Assembly: GCA_938041275.1 (NCBI GenBank)
Contig: CALISH010000077.1
Location: 1 to 5,173 of the forward strand
DNA from: an uncultured Solobacterium sp.
GTDB lineage: Bacteria > Bacillota_I > Bacilli_A > Erysipelotrichales > Erysipelotrichaceae
Direction: 5' to 3'
Length of the DNA stretch: 5,173 nucleotides
Shown here: positions 1 through 5,173 of the stretch, one piece after another
Layout: the number at the start of each line of letters is the position of its first letter
Position numbering within the stretch: position 1 is the stretch's first letter
Position numbers and translations under genes: made by a program
Notes under the pieces: model-generated
The model's database searches: none
Told to the model about the DNA's origin: nothing
Seen by the model: only the letters and a program-made list of their open reading frames with translations

Positions 1-1
1 T

Positions 2-22
2 GTTGTAAAAGAGTTTATTTGA
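2..22 (+). CDS. possible C-terminal end of an upstream gene
   Basis: The frame beginning at base 2 reads VVKEFI and then a TGA stop at 20-22, 12 bp before the next start codon. This spacing would fit the last codons of a gene co-transcribed with the DDAH homologue. Six codons cannot identify a protein, and the frame beginning at base 1 is also open here, so this is only a possibility. No promoter can be seen in the 34 bp before the DDAH gene, which is consistent with transcription from further left. Confidence 0.25.
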   Translation, partial: VVKEFI

Positions 23-34
23 CGAGGAGAATAT

Positions 35-814
35 ATGTTAGTTTTTAAAAATGTAATCGTAAGGAAGCCTTGTAAGGCAATGCTTGATGGTATTACAACA
101 GGAATGTTTAGTGACGATAAGCCAATATATGAAAAAGCCCTAGAACAACATGCTGAGTATGTAAAAAATATTGAACAATTAGGTGTAAATGTAACGGTAT
201 TAAAACCTCTAGACAATTATCCGGATTCTTGTTTTGTGGAAGATCCGGCTGTAGTACTAAAGGAATGCGCAATCATTACAAACTCTCCAAGAGAGTCAAG
301 ATTTGGGGAAAAATTTGAAATTGAGCCTACTATCAAGACGTTCTATGCAGATGAGGATATATATCATATTCAATCTCCTGGGACATTGGAAGGTGGAGAT
401 GTGATGCAGGTTGATAAGCATTTATATGTAGGAATTTCAGACAGAACAAATGAAGAAGGGGCAAAGCAGTTTGCTGCAATTGTAGAAAAATATGGATATA
501 CTTCTTCAACGATTAAAGTAACAGAAGGTCTACATCTAAAGGATTTTGTAATTTATCTTGAAAATAATAATATGCTTGTAAGCGAAAAAATGGATAAAGT
601 TTCAGACTTCCAGAAATATAATCGCTTTATTGTGCCAAAAGAAGAGTTATATGCCATCAATAGTTTGTATATGAATGGAACAATATTAGTTCCAGATGGT
701 TATCCTAAAACCTTGGAATATATTAAGAGTGTAGGATATCCTGTAATAGTCGTAAATACTGATGAGTTCAAGAAGATTGATGGAAGTTTAACTTGTTTAT
801 CCTTACGGTTTTAA
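35..814 (+). CDS. DDAH-type guanidino-group hydrolase (amidinotransferase/arginine deiminase superfamily)
   Basis: This 259-residue protein belongs to the pentein fold enzymes that attack guanidino carbons through a cysteine. It most resembles dimethylarginine dimethylaminohydrolase (DDAH), which converts N-omega-methylated arginines to citrulline plus a methylamine. The full catalytic set is visible: Glu119 in LEGGD, His167 in GLHLK, and Cys254 in the C-terminal SLTCLSLRF. Substrate-side residues appear as DSCFVED at 64-70 and the RESR segment at 86-89. From memory, Pseudomonas DDAH uses E114, H162 and C249, so all three residues are shifted by the same five positions. The length matches the family (about 255). 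No signal peptide or membrane segment is present, so it should be cytosolic. The start ATG has an AGGAG at 25-29, five bases upstream. The six arginine codons are AGG, three AGA, CGC and CGG, unlike the CGT-rich HAD gene. The family is clear; the substrate (methylarginine, arginine or another guanidine) cannot be settled from sequence. Confidence 0.87.
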   Translation: MLVFKNVIVRKPCKAMLDGITTGMFSDDKPIYEKALEQHAEYVKNIEQLGVNVTVLKPLDNYPDSCFVEDPAVVLKECAIITNSPRESRFGEKFEIEPTIKTFYADEDIYHIQSPGTLEGGDVMQVDKHLYVGISDRTNEEGAKQFAAIVEKYGYTSSTIKVTEGLHLKDFVIYLENNNMLVSEKMDKVSDFQKYNRFIVPKEELYAINSLYMNGTILVPDGYPKTLEYIKSVGYPVIVVNTDEFKKIDGSLTCLSLRF

Positions 815-842
815 ATATTTTATAGATAAAACTTGTATTAAG

Positions 843-876
843 AAAAGAGGTTGTAATTGTATTTACAGCCTCTTTT
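843..876 (+). terminator. Rho-independent terminator of the DDAH gene, probably bidirectional
   Basis: Bases 843-856 pair with 863-876 around a 6-base loop, giving a 14-bp stem. The stem has A-runs on its left side and T-runs on its right, followed by further T-rich sequence. It sits between the convergent DDAH and lysS genes, 4 bp beyond the lysS stop codon. In + strand RNA the pair 851/868 is a G-U wobble, so the stem is unbroken. In - strand RNA the same position is an A-C mismatch. The hairpin therefore fits + strand transcription slightly better, but it can plausibly stop both. Confidence 0.85.
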
Positions 877-880
877 AAGT

Positions 881-2515
881 TTAGTTATTTCTATCTTTCA
901 TTGTTGGGAATAAGAGTACATCACGGATGGAATCTGTTCCTGTTAACAACATTACGAAGCGGTCGATACCGAAGCCGATACCACCTGTTGGAGGTAGACC
1001 GTATTCAAGTGCCTCTACGTAATCTGTATCCATCTCGTTAGCTTCATCATCACCAAGTTCTTTTGCCTTGAGCTGAGCTTCGAAACGTTCTCTTTGGTCG
1101 ATAGGATCGTTAAGCTCTGTGAAGGCATTATCCATTTCAATACCATTTACTAACAACTCAAAACGATCTGTGAAACGTGGATCTTCTGGGTTCTTCTTTG
1201 CGAGTGGTGAAATTTCAATTGGGTGACCATATACGAATGTTGGCTGAACAATCTTATCTTCACAGAATTCTTCGAAGAATAGGGAGATGATATGTCCAAC
1301 TGTCATCTGGTGTGGTTCAACTGTAACGTGGTGTTCTTGTGCAAGCTTGTATGCTTCTTCAACACTCATTGGTTGCCAGAAGTCAACACCAGTTACTTCC
1401 TTAACAGCATCTACCATGTTCCATCTCTTGAATGGGGCCTTTAATGAAATATCCTGACCCATGAACTTGAAGTCTGTTGTACCACAAACCTCTAATGCAA
1501 CATGTTCAAATAAACCTTCGTTTAATTGCATCATGCCTTCTAGGTCTGTGTATGCACAATATGCTTCCATTGTTGTAAATTCTGGGTTGTGCTTGAGGTC
1601 CATACCTTCGTTACGGAAGATACGTCCAATTTCATATACTTTTTCAAGTCCACCAACAATTAATCTCTTTAGTGGTAACTCAGTCGCAATACGTAAATAG
1701 AAGTCCTTATCTAATGCATTGTGGTGTGTGATAAATGGTCTAGCATTTGCACCACCTAAAATTGGCTGTAAGATAGGTGTTTCTACTTCGAGGTAGCCTT
1801 GACTATCCATATAACGACGAATTGCGCTTACGATACGTGGACGTAAGATTGCAATCTTACGGGATTCATCATTCATGATGAGATCAACGTATCTTCTACG
1901 GTAACGTTCTTCCTTATCCTGTAAACCATGGAACTTATCTGGAAGAGGGCGTAGTGCCTTTGAAAGGTGTGTATACTCATGTGCTTCAACGGATAATTCA
2001 CCAGTCTGTGTCTTGATAACTGTACCGCGGATACCGATGATATCACCTAAGTCACTTGCCTTAAATAATTCATAGATTTCATCACCAATAATACGCTTGT
2101 TAATAACAACCTGAATCTTACCTTCACGGTCTAAGAGGTGAATGAAGCCTAACTTACCCATTCTTCTCTTTTGCATGATACGACCTGCGATGGAAACTTC
2201 AGCGTGTAAGCTTTCCAATTCTTCGGCACTCTTTTCACTATATTCATCCTTGATTAGTTGGGAGTTAGTTGTACGATGGAATGCTTTACCAAATGGGTCA
2301 ATACCTTGTTCGCGTAAGGCGTTCATCTTCGCAATACGTGCTTCTTGTTGGTCTGTTAGACGAACTTCTTCAACAGCTTTGACAAGTTTTTTCGCATTCT
2401 CCTTGATTGCTTGTTTTGTACTTTCAAGTGCAGCTTGTGCTTCTTCTAATGCTTTTTGTCTTTGAGCGAGTTCCTTTTGGAGTTGCTCAGTAATGTTGTT
2501 CATTTCTTCTGCCAT
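881..2515 (-). CDS. lysS: lysyl-tRNA synthetase, class II
   Basis: This 544-residue enzyme attaches lysine to tRNA-Lys in the cytoplasm, using ATP. Residues about 1-66 form a charged, Glu/Lys/Gln/Ala-rich helix that looks like a coiled coil; the usual bacterial enzyme is about 490-500 residues, so this is an extension. An OB-fold anticodon-binding domain follows at about 108-185 (SIAGRIMQKRRMGKLGFIHL). The class II catalytic core comes next: motif 1 around 225-250, motif 2 at about 297-317 (GRIFRNEGMDLKHNPEFTTM), and motif 3 at about 511-527 (GGIGFGIDRFVMLLTG). The C-terminal signature region with PLAKKNPEDPRFTDRFE and AFTELNDPIDQRERF is also intact. The ATG at 2515-2513 is chosen because GGAGG at 2527-2523 lies 7 bases upstream; Met5 would be too far away. 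Transcription is controlled by the T-box leader directly upstream. The enzyme is the ordinary class II type, not the class I LysRS found in some bacteria and archaea. Confidence 0.97.
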   Translation of the reverse strand: MAEEMNNITEQLQKELAQRQKALEEAQAALESTKQAIKENAKKLVKAVEEVRLTDQQEARIAKMNALREQGIDPFGKAFHRTTNSQLIKDEYSEKSAEELESLHAEVSIAGRIMQKRRMGKLGFIHLLDREGKIQVVINKRIIGDEIYELFKASDLGDIIGIRGTVIKTQTGELSVEAHEYTHLSKALRPLPDKFHGLQDKEERYRRRYVDLIMNDESRKIAILRPRIVSAIRRYMDSQGYLEVETPILQPILGGANARPFITHHNALDKDFYLRIATELPLKRLIVGGLEKVYEIGRIFRNEGMDLKHNPEFTTMEAYCAYTDLEGMMQLNEGLFEHVALEVCGTTDFKFMGQDISLKAPFKRWNMVDAVKEVTGVDFWQPMSVEEAYKLAQEHHVTVEPHQMTVGHIISLFFEEFCEDKIVQPTFVYGHPIEISPLAKKNPEDPRFTDRFELLVNGIEMDNAFTELNDPIDQRERFEAQLKAKELGDDEANEMDTDYVEALEYGLPPTGGIGFGIDRFVMLLTGTDSIRDVLLFPTMKDRNN

Positions 2516-2536
2516 ATGATGACCTCCTTTTCATAT

Positions 2537-2567
2537 AAAAAGCTCTACGTCAAGGGACGAGAGCTTT
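2537..2567 (-). terminator. regulated Rho-independent terminator of the lysS T-box
   Basis: On the - strand AAAGCTCT (2567-2560) pairs with AGAGCTTT further 3', with an inner GTC/GAC pairing, and a run of T follows to 2537. It shares bases with the antiterminator. It ends 10 bases before the lysS GGAGG, so termination here would leave lysS untranscribed. It would also stop readthrough from the permease gene upstream. Confidence 0.88.
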
Positions 2568-2584
2568 GTTCGTGGTACCACCCT
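2553..2584 (-). promoter_or_regulatory. T-box antiterminator helix
   Basis: AGGG and ACG of the T-box sequence (2584-2571) pair with CGTCCCT at 2559-2553. This leaves the TGGTACC segment unpaired to receive the tRNA acceptor end. CGTCCCT is also part of the terminator stem-loop, so the two folds exclude each other, as in the classic T-box switch. Confidence 0.85.
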
Positions 2585-2749
2585 AATTTACAGTATCTAA
2601 TACTGCCTCATTTTTGATTGTTAACGCGATCGCGGAATGACTCGGGAGTCCTTGTCAACATATATCCTCTCTGTTTCACTTTCACCATCAGAAACTCGCT
2701 GTAAGATACTCTATATGTTCTATCTCCGTCGTTGTCCTTCAACACGCAT

Positions 2750-2778
2750 AGTGTAACAATTTTTTATCAAAACTGCAA
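2750..2778 (-). promoter_or_regulatory. predicted sigma-A promoter of the lysS T-box transcript
   Basis: TTGCAG at 2778-2773 and TACACT at 2755-2750 are separated by exactly 17 bp. The predicted RNA start is near 2743, just ahead of Stem I. The -35 box begins 7 bp past the permease stop codon, so the promoter occupies almost the whole gap between that gene and the leader. Both hexamers are imperfect matches to consensus, so this is a prediction from position and spacing. Confidence 0.55.
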
Positions 2779-2784
2779 TCAACT

Positions 2785-4143
2785 TTACTGGTTTTCTTCA
2801 GTGTTTTCTGGTTCTTTTGATAAAATTTTATTTACGATAATACCGAGAATCAATGCACAAGCTACAGAAGTGATTGTAATCTTACCGAAGCTTAGTGATA
2901 ATCCACCGATACCTGAGATTAAGATACTTGAGATAACGAATAGGTTTTTGTTATGGTCTAAGTCAATCTTCTGTACCATCTTTAATCCACTCACGGCAAT
3001 AAACCCATAGAGCGCCATGCATACACCACCCATAACACAAGCTGGGATAGTGGAGATAAATGTAACAAATGGTGTGAAGAATGAGATTAAGATACATTCA
3101 ATTGCGGCACCAATAATTGTTAATACAGATGCGTTTTTTGTGATAGCTACACAAGCAACAGATTCGCCATATGTTGTATTAGGGCATCCACCGAAGAATG
3201 CACCAACCATAGAACCAACACCATCACCAAGTAATGTTTTATCAAGACCTGGATCTTTTAATAAATCTCTTTCAATAATACTTGAGATATTCTTGTGGTC
3301 CGCAATATGTTCTGCAAATACGACGAAGGATACAGGGATGTACGCTACTGCGATTGTTCCAATATAGCCAAGGTCAATATCCTTAATGCCTTCTAGTGCT
3401 GTAATAAATGTGAAGTCTGGAATCTTGAAGAAGGTTGAAAAGGAAATGCCGTTTGCGAATAAATCAACGATAGGTTGATAGTTTAAAATCTGCATTGGTT
3501 CATAACCTGTCTGTACACCGATGAATGTTAGGATAGCAGCTACAATATAACCAGCTAAGATACCGATGATGAATGGAATCATCTTCGCATGGGATTTACC
3601 GTAGGTACTTGCAATCATTACACCAAGTAGGGCAATGATACCGACTAGTACCGCAAACTGTGTTCTTGCGCCTGTTAAACTACTTGTCTGTAAATCACCA
3701 ACTGCGTTGGCTGCTAGTGATAGACCGATAATTGCGACAGTAGGACCGATGACAACTGGTGGCATGATACGATTTACCCAATCAACACCAATACGTTCAA
3801 TAAATAGCGCAATCACTACATATACAAGTCCTGCAAACCCTGCACCAATAATGAGTCCAACATATCCAGCTGCTACCGTTGTAGCTCCAGCAAACGCAGC
3901 GGACATCGAACCAATAAACGCAAAAGAAGAACCCAAAAATACCGGGCTCTTCTTACGAGTGAATCCAACATAAACAAGGGTACCAACACCGGCACCAAAA
4001 AGAGCAGCAGCGGTATTCATACCGTTTTTGATGATGAGAGGTACTGCGATTGTTGCGGCCATAATTGCTAGCAACTGTTGGAATGCAAAAATAACTAATT
4101 GATGAAACTGTGGTTTGTCTTCAACTTTGTAAATCAATTTCAT
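2785..4143 (-). CDS. uraA: uracil permease, NCS2 (nucleobase:cation symporter-2) family
   Basis: This 452-residue, strongly hydrophobic protein should import uracil across the cytoplasmic membrane together with protons. Its length and run of hydrophobic segments fit the 14-helix UraA/PyrP fold. The N-terminus has the QLLAIMAATIAVPLII segment typical of the family (residues about 23-38). The two acidic residues matching the substrate and proton site of E. coli UraA are present: Glu278 in VVFAEHIADH and Glu327 in CPNTTYGES. The position four after Glu278, His245 in UraA as I recall it, is Asp282 here, with His283 next to it. The tail after about residue 441 is polar (EPENTEENQ). The start ATG has GGAGG at 4156-4152, 8 bases upstream. 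The gene lies upstream of lysS in the same direction, but lysS has its own promoter and leader. No pyr genes and no PyrR attenuator are visible. Family assignment is firm; uracil over xanthine or another base is likely but not proven. Confidence 0.9.
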   Translation of the reverse strand: MKLIYKVEDKPQFHQLVIFAFQQLLAIMAATIAVPLIIKNGMNTAAALFGAGVGTLVYVGFTRKKSPVFLGSSFAFIGSMSAAFAGATTVAAGYVGLIIGAGFAGLVYVVIALFIERIGVDWVNRIMPPVVIGPTVAIIGLSLAANAVGDLQTSSLTGARTQFAVLVGIIALLGVMIASTYGKSHAKMIPFIIGILAGYIVAAILTFIGVQTGYEPMQILNYQPIVDLFANGISFSTFFKIPDFTFITALEGIKDIDLGYIGTIAVAYIPVSFVVFAEHIADHKNISSIIERDLLKDPGLDKTLLGDGVGSMVGAFFGGCPNTTYGESVACVAITKNASVLTIIGAAIECILISFFTPFVTFISTIPACVMGGVCMALYGFIAVSGLKMVQKIDLDHNKNLFVISSILISGIGGLSLSFGKITITSVACALILGIIVNKILSKEPENTEENQ

Positions 4144-4150
4144 GTGAAAT

Positions 4151-4157
4151 TCCTCCC
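4151..4157 (-). promoter_or_regulatory. ribosome binding site of the permease gene
   Basis: The - strand reads GGGAGGA here, with 7-8 bases to the ATG at 4143. It supports the annotated start, which also places the N-terminus just before the first conserved membrane segment. Confidence 0.8.
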
Positions 4158-4168
4158 TTTAGTTAGGT

Positions 4169-4197
4169 ATGATATCAAATGCATAATGGATTTACAA
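4169..4197 (-). promoter_or_regulatory. predicted sigma-A promoter of the permease gene
   Basis: TTGTAA at 4197-4192 and TATCAT at 4174-4169 are spaced 17 bp apart. The predicted start of transcription is near 4162, giving an untranslated leader of only about 20 bases. That leaves no room for a PyrR-type attenuator or riboswitch, so any control would have to act on initiation or elsewhere. Confidence 0.6.
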
Positions 4198-4215
4198 TAA
4201 TGAATTTTACTAATT

Positions 4216-4245
4216 TTTAAACTTTTGTTTAATATGATTTATAAT
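4216..4245 (+). promoter_or_regulatory. predicted sigma-A promoter of the HAD-NUDIX operon
   Basis: A perfect TATAAT lies at 4240-4245. The best -35 candidates are TTTAAA at 4216-4221 (18-bp spacing) or TTAAAC at 4217-4222 (17-bp spacing). The surrounding DNA is very AT-rich. It stands back to back with the permease promoter; the two -35 boxes are separated by about 18 bp. Confidence 0.6.
4217..4232. repeat. perfect inverted repeat in the HAD promoter, possible operator
   Basis: TTAAAC-TTTT-GTTTAA forms two exact 6-base arms around a 4-base centre, lying over the -35 box and spacer of the predicted promoter. It could be bound by a dimeric regulator. The arms are short and AT-rich, so chance is a real alternative, and I do not recognise it as a known operator. 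Confidence 0.3.
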
Positions 4246-4277
4246 AAAAACAAGTAAATAATTTGGAGGTGAATTGC

Positions 4278-5006
4278 ATGAAAAAAGTTGCTGCGTTTTT
4301 CGATATTGATGGAACAATCTATCGTGAAGGTTTGATTACAGAAGTATTCAAAAAGATGGTTACACATGAGATTGTTTCTGGTTCACGTTGGACAGATGAA
4401 GTGAAACCTGCTTATATGGCTTGGGATCGTCGTATGGGTGACTATGATAATTACTTACAAAAGATGGTAGAGATATTTAAAGAAACCACAAAGGGAATCT
4501 CTGCTGTACATATTGAACATATTGCCCAGAAGGTTATCGAACAAAAAGGGGAACGTGTCTATCAGTTCACGAGAAAAGAGATTGAACGCCATCGTAAACA
4601 AGGACATCTCTTAATTGCGATTTCAGGTTCTCCAGAGCCGCTTGTTAAGGAGATGGCAGAAAAGTATAAGTTTGATGACTTCCGTGGTACACAATATCTG
4701 AAGGATGAAAATGGCATCTATACTGGAGAAGTTGTACCTATGTGGGATAGTGTTTCCAAAGAGAAGGCAATTTTGACATTGCAGAAGAAGTATGACTTAG
4801 ACCTGCAAGCATGTTATTCGTATGGTGATACGAATGGTGACCTTACAATGTTTAAGAATACAGGTCATCCTTGTGCAATTAATCCAACACGAGAATTGTT
4901 GCACCACATTCAAGAAGATAAAGAATTATGCAAGCGTATGCGTGTTGTAGTAGAAAGAAAAGATGTTATCTACAATATTGATATCAATAGTTTACATTTA
5001 GAATAG
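4278..5006 (+). CDS. HAD-superfamily hydrolase, subfamily IB (SerB-like phosphatase)
   Basis: This 242-residue cytosolic protein is a haloacid dehalogenase-type phosphatase. All four HAD motifs are present: motif I FFDIDGT (Asp9 nucleophile and Asp11 acid/base), motif II ISGSP (Ser116), motif III lysine in SKEKA (Lys161 or Lys163), and motif IV YGDTNGD (Asp184 and Asp188 for Mg2+). The helical insert between motifs I and II (about 20-105) is the type C1 cap typical of the SerB/IB group. A start at TTG 4263 is possible in the same frame, but it overlaps the GGAGG at 4265-4269. ATG 4278 is preferred because it lies 8 bases after that site and begins MKKVAAFFDIDGT, as relatives do. The physiological substrate is unknown; phosphoserine or another small phosphate ester is possible but unproven. 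It probably shares a transcript with the NUDIX gene 12 bp downstream. Arginine codons are mostly CGT (9 of 13). Confidence 0.88.
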   Translation: MKKVAAFFDIDGTIYREGLITEVFKKMVTHEIVSGSRWTDEVKPAYMAWDRRMGDYDNYLQKMVEIFKETTKGISAVHIEHIAQKVIEQKGERVYQFTRKEIERHRKQGHLLIAISGSPEPLVKEMAEKYKFDDFRGTQYLKDENGIYTGEVVPMWDSVSKEKAILTLQKKYDLDLQACYSYGDTNGDLTMFKNTGHPCAINPTRELLHHIQEDKELCKRMRVVVERKDVIYNIDINSLHLE

Positions 5007-5018
5007 AAGGATAAAGAA

Positions 5019-5173
5019 ATGAATCGACAGGATTTAATCCATCAGTTACAGATATATCAATCATTTAACGAACAAGAAGAAGCTGACCGTAAAGTCATGT
5101 TAGAGTTACTTGAAACAACCGAAGATATTTTTTATCGTACGAATTTACTAGCACACTTTACCGCATCTGCGTG
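5019..5173 (+). CDS. NUDIX hydrolase, N-terminal part (cut by window edge)
   Basis: The open frame starts at ATG 5019 and is still open after 51 codons at the right edge. The protein begins MNRQDLIHQLQIYQSFNEQE and reaches AHFTASA. This N-terminal layout, a helical lead-in with FNEQEE followed by HFTASAW, is one I know from Bacillota NUDIX proteins, where the beta-strand of the Nudix fold starts at about this point. The catalytic Nudix box (GX5EX7REUXEEXGU) would lie outside the window, so the class is a recognition of the N-terminus, not proof. AGAAGGA at 5005-5011, 7 bases before the ATG, acts as ribosome binding site and overlaps the HAD stop codon region. The 12-bp gap suggests co-transcription with the HAD gene. 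NUDIX enzymes split nucleoside diphosphates linked to another group; the substrate here is unknown. Confidence 0.7.
   Translation, partial: MNRQDLIHQLQIYQSFNEQEEADRKVMLELLETTEDIFYRTNLLAHFTASA

Larger units (their letters stand above)
2537..2743 (-). promoter_or_regulatory. T-box leader (tRNA-Lys-sensing riboswitch) controlling lysS
   Basis: Read on the - strand, this leader has the standard T-box parts in order. Stem I runs from about 2730 to 2639. Its lower pairing is GGAG (2727-2724) with CTCC, its middle pairing is AACATAT (2719-2713) with ATATGTT, and its tip carries AGCGAG (2700-2695) plus a GTTTC/GAAAC hairpin with GGTGAA in the loop. The specifier bulge on the 3' side reads GACAAGGA; AAG at 2653-2651 is a lysine codon followed by a purine, as expected. 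A possible Stem II pairs TCATT (2640-2636) with AATGA (2612-2608). Stem III is CAGTAT-TAG-ATACTG (2605-2591). The T-box sequence AGGGTGGTACCACG is at 2584-2571. Its TGGT can pair with a tRNA ending in ACCA, which fits the A discriminator of tRNA-Lys. Uncharged tRNA-Lys should stabilise the antiterminator and allow lysS transcription. Confidence 0.93.

Noticed and set aside
1461..2465. Two + strand open frames (1461-1700 and 2142-2465) opposite lysS
   Set aside because: They lie wholly within the conserved lysS coding sequence, have no ribosome binding site I can see, and their protein sequences look like reverse-strand readings of a real gene.
2625..2634. Self-complementary CGCGATCGCG inside the leader, considered as a restriction-type or operator palindrome
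   Set aside because: It sits in the part of the T-box leader between Stem I and Stem III and is more simply explained as part of the RNA fold.
2732..3973. Three + strand open frames (2732-3010, 3017-3367, 3635-3973) opposite the permease
   Set aside because: They are mirror readings of a clear membrane protein gene, show no recognisable domain, and lack start signals.
4144..4168. PyrR attenuator or purine/uracil riboswitch before the permease gene
   Set aside because: The predicted leader is only about 20 bases and holds little beyond the ribosome binding site; no stem-loop or anti-stem is visible.
4263..4277. TTG at 4263 as the start of the HAD gene, adding MEVNC
   Set aside because: It overlaps the GGAGG that serves the ATG at 4278, and the extra residues are not part of the HAD fold.
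1..5173. Mobile element, CRISPR array, toxin-antitoxin pair or phage defence system
   Set aside because: I saw no transposase or integrase, no regularly spaced repeats, no small overlapping gene pair and no defence domain. All genes belong to ordinary metabolic or housekeeping families.

Overview
The window looks like chromosomal DNA from a low-GC Gram-positive bacterium (Bacillota). The reasons are AT-rich intergenic DNA, strong GGAGG-type ribosome binding sites, a T-box leader RNA, Rho-independent terminators, and proteins of Bacillota type. The class is not certain; an anaerobic gut lineage such as Erysipelotrichia or Clostridia is my guess. I see no transposase, phage gene, CRISPR array, tRNA, rRNA or attachment site.

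Layout from left to right. (1) A possible last few codons of an upstream gene, then a complete DDAH-type guanidino-group hydrolase on the + strand (35-814). (2) A 14-bp stem-loop terminator (843-876) between convergent genes. (3) lysS, a class II lysyl-tRNA synthetase on the - strand (881-2515), preceded by a complete T-box leader (about 2537-2743) with an AAG lysine specifier, T-box sequence, antiterminator and competing terminator. Its own promoter lies at 2750-2778. (4) An NCS2-family uracil permease on the - strand (2785-4143). (5) A divergent promoter region (4144-4277). (6) A HAD-IB phosphatase-like hydrolase on the + strand (4278-5006). It is followed 12 bp later by the start of a probable NUDIX hydrolase that runs off the right edge (5019-5173).

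The best-supported regulatory story is that lysS is controlled by the charging state of tRNA-Lys: uncharged tRNA should stabilise the antiterminator and switch the gene on. The permease is transcribed in the same direction just upstream, but the lysS promoter and the T-box terminator make lysS a separately controlled unit. The HAD and NUDIX genes look like a two-gene (or longer) operon transcribed away from the permease.

I did not find a convincing new biological system. The points most worth following are the T-box on a class II (rather than class I) lysS, the unknown substrate of the DDAH homologue with its different arginine codon use, a changed residue next to the proton-coupling site of the permease, and a perfect inverted repeat in the HAD promoter.
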